From positions 16,001-24,191 of the forward strand of contig FR888236.1 of NCBI GenBank assembly GCA_000431775.1: a DNA stretch of 8,191 nucleotides, in the 5' to 3' direction. Below, piece after piece: positions 5,596 through 8,191 of the stretch (positions are counted from its first letter, which is position 1; every line of letters begins with the position of its first letter). The notes below the pieces were generated by a model. It made no database searches. It was not told the DNA's origin and saw only the letters and a list, made by a program, of their open reading frames with translations. The DNA is from Clostridium sp. CAG:413 (lineage in GTDB: Bacteria > Bacillota > Clostridia > Oscillospirales > Acutalibacteraceae). The translations under genes and the position numbers were made by a program.

Positions 5596-6741
5596 ATGAC
5601 ACAGCGGCTTTACTACGATGATGTCTATATAAAGGATTTCACCGCGCGGGTCGTTTCCTGCGTTGAGAGCGGCGGCAGCTATGAGGTCGTGCTCGACAGG
5701 ACCGCGTTCTTCCCCGAGGGCGGCGGTCAGCCTGCGGATAACGGCTTCATCGGCGGCGCAAAAGTATTCGACGTTCACGAAAAGGGCGGAGAAGTGGTTC
5801 ACTGCTGCTCCGAGAAGTGCCCCGTCGGCGCGCAGGTCGAGTGCAGAATCGATTATGAGCGCAGATTTGACCATATGCAGCAGCACACGGGCGAGCACAT
5901 CTTCTCCGGCTTCGTTCACTCTGTCTGCGGCTTTGAGAATGTCGGCTTTCATATGGGCGAGAGCAGCGTGACGGTCGACTTCAACGGCGTTGTTTCACCC
6001 GAGGAGCTGCGGCGCATCGAGCGGCTCGCAAACGAAGCGATATACAAAAATATATATGTCGAGACTCTTTTGCCCTCGACCGAGGAGCTTGAGAATTACT
6101 CCTATCGCAGCAAAAAGGAGCTTCAGGGTCAGGTGCGCCTTGTCAGGATCGAGGGCGTTGACCTTTGCGCCTGCTGCGGCACCCATGTCTCCCGCACGGG
6201 CGAGGTCGGCATGATAAAGGCTGTCGCCTCGGCGCATTACAAATCAGGCGTGCGCATAGCTCTGCTCATCGGCAGGCGCGCGCTTGCGGATTACGGCGAG
6301 AAAAACGACAGCGTATATGCGATATCAAATCTGCTCTGTGCCAAGACCGAGGAGGTCGCTCCGGCGGTCGAGCGGCTGCGCGAGCAGCTCAAAACGGCGC
6401 AGTATGAATACTCCGAGCTTAAAAAGCGGCTCTTTGCGCTCGAAAGCGAGAATGCGAGTGAGGGCTTCGAGCTGCGCTTCGACCCCTCCGGCTCTGCGGA
6501 GGACGCAAGGATATTCGCCGACATGCTTGCCGAAAAAGCGGCGGCTGCGGCGGTGTTCTCGGGCAGCGACGGCAGCGGCTATAAATACGCCGTGGTCAGC
6601 CGCACCGAGGACGTCAGACCCCTCGGCAAGGAGCTGAATTCGGCGCTCGGTGGCAGAGGCGGCGGCAAGCCCGAGATGATCCAGGGCTCCGTCTCCGCCG
6701 CAAGAGCCGAGATAGAGGCTTTCTTTAACGGCAAAAAATAA
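5596..6741 (+). CDS. Alanyl-tRNA editing protein, long AlaX type
   Basis: A free-standing homologue of the AlaRS editing half: it hydrolyses Ser-tRNA(Ala) (and possibly Gly-tRNA(Ala)) in the cytosol, protecting against mischarging. Seen: AFFPEGGGQPADNG (37-50), the usual opening of the second-additional (SAD) fold; zinc-site HTGEH (97-101) in HMQQHTGEHIFSG; the second zinc pair as C193 and H197 in CACCGTHVSRTGEVG (191-205), where AlaRS has CGGTH; YKSGVRI (215-221); a heptad-like coiled segment (about 250-288); and a DHHA1-type C-terminal module with GGRGGGKPEMIQG (352-364). The length of 381 residues fits long AlaX proteins, and no AlaRS aminoacylation domain is present. The start has GGGAGG five bases before the ATG. 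The antiporter gene follows 27 bases later on the same strand. Confidence 0.92.
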   Translation: MTQRLYYDDVYIKDFTARVVSCVESGGSYEVVLDRTAFFPEGGGQPADNGFIGGAKVFDVHEKGGEVVHCCSEKCPVGAQVECRIDYERRFDHMQQHTGEHIFSGFVHSVCGFENVGFHMGESSVTVDFNGVVSPEELRRIERLANEAIYKNIYVETLLPSTEELENYSYRSKKELQGQVRLVRIEGVDLCACCGTHVSRTGEVGMIKAVASAHYKSGVRIALLIGRRALADYGEKNDSVYAISNLLCAKTEEVAPAVERLREQLKTAQYEYSELKKRLFALESENASEGFELRFDPSGSAEDARIFADMLAEKAAAAAVFSGSDGSGYKYAVVSRTEDVRPLGKELNSALGGRGGGKPEMIQGSVSAARAEIEAFFNGKK

Positions 6742-6768
6742 ATTTATATAAGAAATCAGGCGTTTTAT

Positions 6769-8052
6769 ATGGAAACATTGTTTTGCATTTCTACAGCTCT
6801 TGCAGCGGGCCTCTTTATGACCCGCCCCGCAAAGAAACTCGGCCTGCCCGCGGTCACGGCGTACCTCGTTGCGGGCATCCTCATCGGCCCCTACTGCCTC
6901 GGCAGGCTCGGCATAGAGGGTCTGGGCTTCGTCTCCGCCGAGAGCGTTCAGGCGCTCGGGCTTTTCTCCGATGTTGCGCTGGGCTTCATAGCCTTTGCTA
7001 TAGGCAACGAATTCAGGCTCTCGCAGCTCAAAAAAATTGGAGGGAAGGCCACCTTTATCGGTATTTTGCAGGCAGTCATAACAGCAGCTGTCGTTGACGC
7101 CGCGCTGCTCGTGCTGCATATATTCCTCGGCGAGAAGCTTCCCGTGCCCATGGCGCTGACCCTCGGTGCAATTGCGGCGGCGACCGCCCCTGCGGCGACC
7201 CTCATGGTCGTGAGGCAGTATAAGGCAAAGGGCAAGCTGACCGACCTGCTGCTCCCGATAGTCGCTATCGACGACGCCGTAGGCCTTGTCGTATTCTCCG
7301 TCTCGTTCGGCGTGGCAAGGGCCATGGTCAACGGCGAATTCAGCATAATCTCTATCGCCGTCGAGCCGATAATCGAGATAGTCTGCTCGCTGGCGCTCGG
7401 CGCTCTGATGGGCGTGCTCTTCACCTTCTGCGAAAAATTCTTCAACTCAAACAGCAAGCGTCTCTGCCTGTCGCTGACCTTCGTGCTCTTTACGGTCGCG
7501 ATCTCAAAGCTCGAATTTGAGATAGGCGGCGTGCATATCGGCTTCTCCGCCCTGCTCGTCTGCATGATGCTCGGCACGATATTCTGCAACATGTGCGATT
7601 TCTCCGCCGAGATCATGGACAAGACCGACAAATGGACTGTGCCGCTCTTCGCTCTCTTCTTTGTTATCAGCGGTGCGGAGCTGGAGCTTAACGTATTCTC
7701 CGACCCCGCGATAATCGGCATCGGTGCGGCTTACATACTTTCCCGCTCGGCGGGCAAATACATCGGCGCATTCTCAAGCTGCAAGATGGCGAAATGCGAC
7801 GAAAAGACCACCCGCTACCTCGGCGTGACGCTGCTGCCCCAGGCGGGCGTGGCGCTCGGAATGTCGGTCACGGTCATGGAATTGGGCGACATCGGCTCGA
7901 TAATCAGAAATATCATTCTTTTCTCCGTGCTGGTCTATGAGCTGCTCGGCCCCGTGCTCACCAAGATAGCGCTGACCAAGGCTGGCGACATCACCGAGAA
8001 GCCGAAGGAGAAGGAGCGCAAGCACCGCACTCCCCCCGCGAAGATAAATTAA
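6769..8052 (+). CDS. Cation:proton antiporter (CPA family, Na+/H+ exchanger domain)
   Basis: A 427-residue membrane transporter expected to exchange Na+ or K+ for H+ across the cytoplasmic membrane. About a dozen hydrophobic helices span residues 1-405. Diagnostic features: a first helix pair with LGLPAVTAYLVAGILIGP (24-41); TAPA (139-142) in the helix that is unwound in this fold; the paired aspartates D168-D169 in VAIDDAVGLVVF (165-176), the ion-binding site of electrogenic CPA2-type exchangers; SRSAGKYIGA (325-334) with a conserved basic residue; and LLPQAGVALGM (355-365). The protein ends in a 20-residue Lys/Arg/Pro-rich tail; there is no TrkA-N or TrkA-C domain as in KefB/KefC, so regulation by nucleotide binding in cis is not expected. 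Ion selectivity cannot be read from this. Its ribosome site is weak (AGG eight bases before the ATG), in line with expression behind AlaX. A strong terminator follows. Confidence 0.93.
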   Translation: METLFCISTALAAGLFMTRPAKKLGLPAVTAYLVAGILIGPYCLGRLGIEGLGFVSAESVQALGLFSDVALGFIAFAIGNEFRLSQLKKIGGKATFIGILQAVITAAVVDAALLVLHIFLGEKLPVPMALTLGAIAAATAPAATLMVVRQYKAKGKLTDLLLPIVAIDDAVGLVVFSVSFGVARAMVNGEFSIISIAVEPIIEIVCSLALGALMGVLFTFCEKFFNSNSKRLCLSLTFVLFTVAISKLEFEIGGVHIGFSALLVCMMLGTIFCNMCDFSAEIMDKTDKWTVPLFALFFVISGAELELNVFSDPAIIGIGAAYILSRSAGKYIGAFSSCKMAKCDEKTTRYLGVTLLPQAGVALGMSVTVMELGDIGSIIRNIILFSVLVYELLGPVLTKIALTKAGDITEKPKEKERKHRTPPAKIN

Positions 8053-8060
8053 ACAGCTTC

Positions 8061-8126
8061 AAAAAATCCTGCGAAAACTCTAATGTCCGTTTTTTACGGA
8101 CTTGTTCAAAAACGCAGGATTTTTTT
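8061..8126 (+). terminator. Nested-hairpin rho-independent terminator after the antiporter
   Basis: A perfect 13-bp outer stem, AAAAAATCCTGCG (8061-8073) with CGCAGGATTTTTT (8113-8125), encloses a perfect 6-bp inner hairpin, GTCCGT (8085-8090) with ACGGAC (8096-8101). The two strands of the internal loop are 11 bases each. The run of seven Ts (8120-8126) completes a terminator. The A-run at 8061-8066 means the minus strand also gives a hairpin followed by Us, so it could act in both directions. Confidence 0.88.
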
Positions 8127-8171
8127 GCGATTTCGAAATGAATGTGTTGTAATATTTTTAAAAAAGCGGAA

Positions 8172-8191
8172 ATCCTTGTATTTTCAAGGGT
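8172..8191. repeat. Short inverted repeat at the right edge
   Basis: ATCCTTG (8172-8178) and CAAGGGT (8185-8191) pair over 7 bp (one U-G wobble on the plus strand) around TATTTT. The element may continue past the edge. It could be the terminator of a converging gene, a promoter-proximal operator, or a recombination site; the window does not decide. Confidence 0.4.

Noticed and set aside
6325..7119. 264-codon minus-strand open frame across the AlaX/antiporter junction
   Set aside because: It spans two well-supported plus-strand genes and their gap and has no initiation signals.
6769..8052. KefB/KefC-type glutathione-gated potassium efflux protein
   Set aside because: The exchanger domain fits, but the C-terminal TrkA-N nucleotide-binding domain is absent; only a short basic tail follows the last helix.

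Overview
The window looks like chromosome from a fairly GC-rich member of the Clostridia (Bacillota), probably a gut Ruminococcaceae/Oscillospiraceae-type bacterium. The grounds are strong AGGAGG-type ribosome binding sites, sigma-A-type promoters in short AT-rich gaps between GC-rich genes, frequent ATA and AGG codons despite the GC-rich coding sequence, and proteins that read as Firmicutes versions of HflX, GlyA, NanA-type lyase and AlaX. No phage, insertion sequence, CRISPR array, tRNA or rRNA is visible. The taxonomic placement is inference from style, not from a marker gene.

Layout. (1) 1-2121, minus strand: a 590-residue three-helix membrane protein with a large predicted extracytoplasmic part, followed by the 5' end of hflX, which runs off the left edge. 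The 53-base gap between them holds a 12-bp hairpin with a cUUCGg loop. (2) 2122-2286: a divergent promoter region, one promoter for the membrane protein/hflX unit and one for glyA. The glyA promoter has a perfect 14-bp dyad between its -35 and -10 elements. (3) 2287-4413, plus strand: glyA and a sialic-acid-lyase-type aldolase (nanA-like), separated by 12 bases and probably translationally coupled. (4) 4442-4561: a 39-codon remnant of the C-terminus of a family-16 glycoside hydrolase, then a bidirectional terminator. (5) 4613-5401, minus strand: a multi-pass membrane protein resembling the YjdF/DUF2238 group, with a near-consensus promoter. (6) 5402-5595: a second divergent promoter region containing helically phased T-tracts. 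(7) 5596-8052, plus strand: a long-type alanyl-tRNA editing protein (AlaX) and a CPA-type cation/proton antiporter, closed by a nested-hairpin terminator at 8061-8126. (8) 8127-8191: a short AT-rich tail with a small dyad at the window edge.

How the genes relate. Mostly this is housekeeping: one-carbon metabolism (GlyA), translation quality control (AlaX), ribosome rescue/GTPase (HflX), ion homeostasis (antiporter) and pyruvate-aldolase chemistry (NanA-like). I see no multi-gene defence or mobile system. The least explained elements are the 590-residue membrane protein with four degenerate beta-hairpin-like repeats, the UUCG hairpin in front of hflX (whose start has no visible Shine-Dalgarno), the glyA promoter dyad and the GH16 scar. 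No gene-free stretch exceeds 300 bases.
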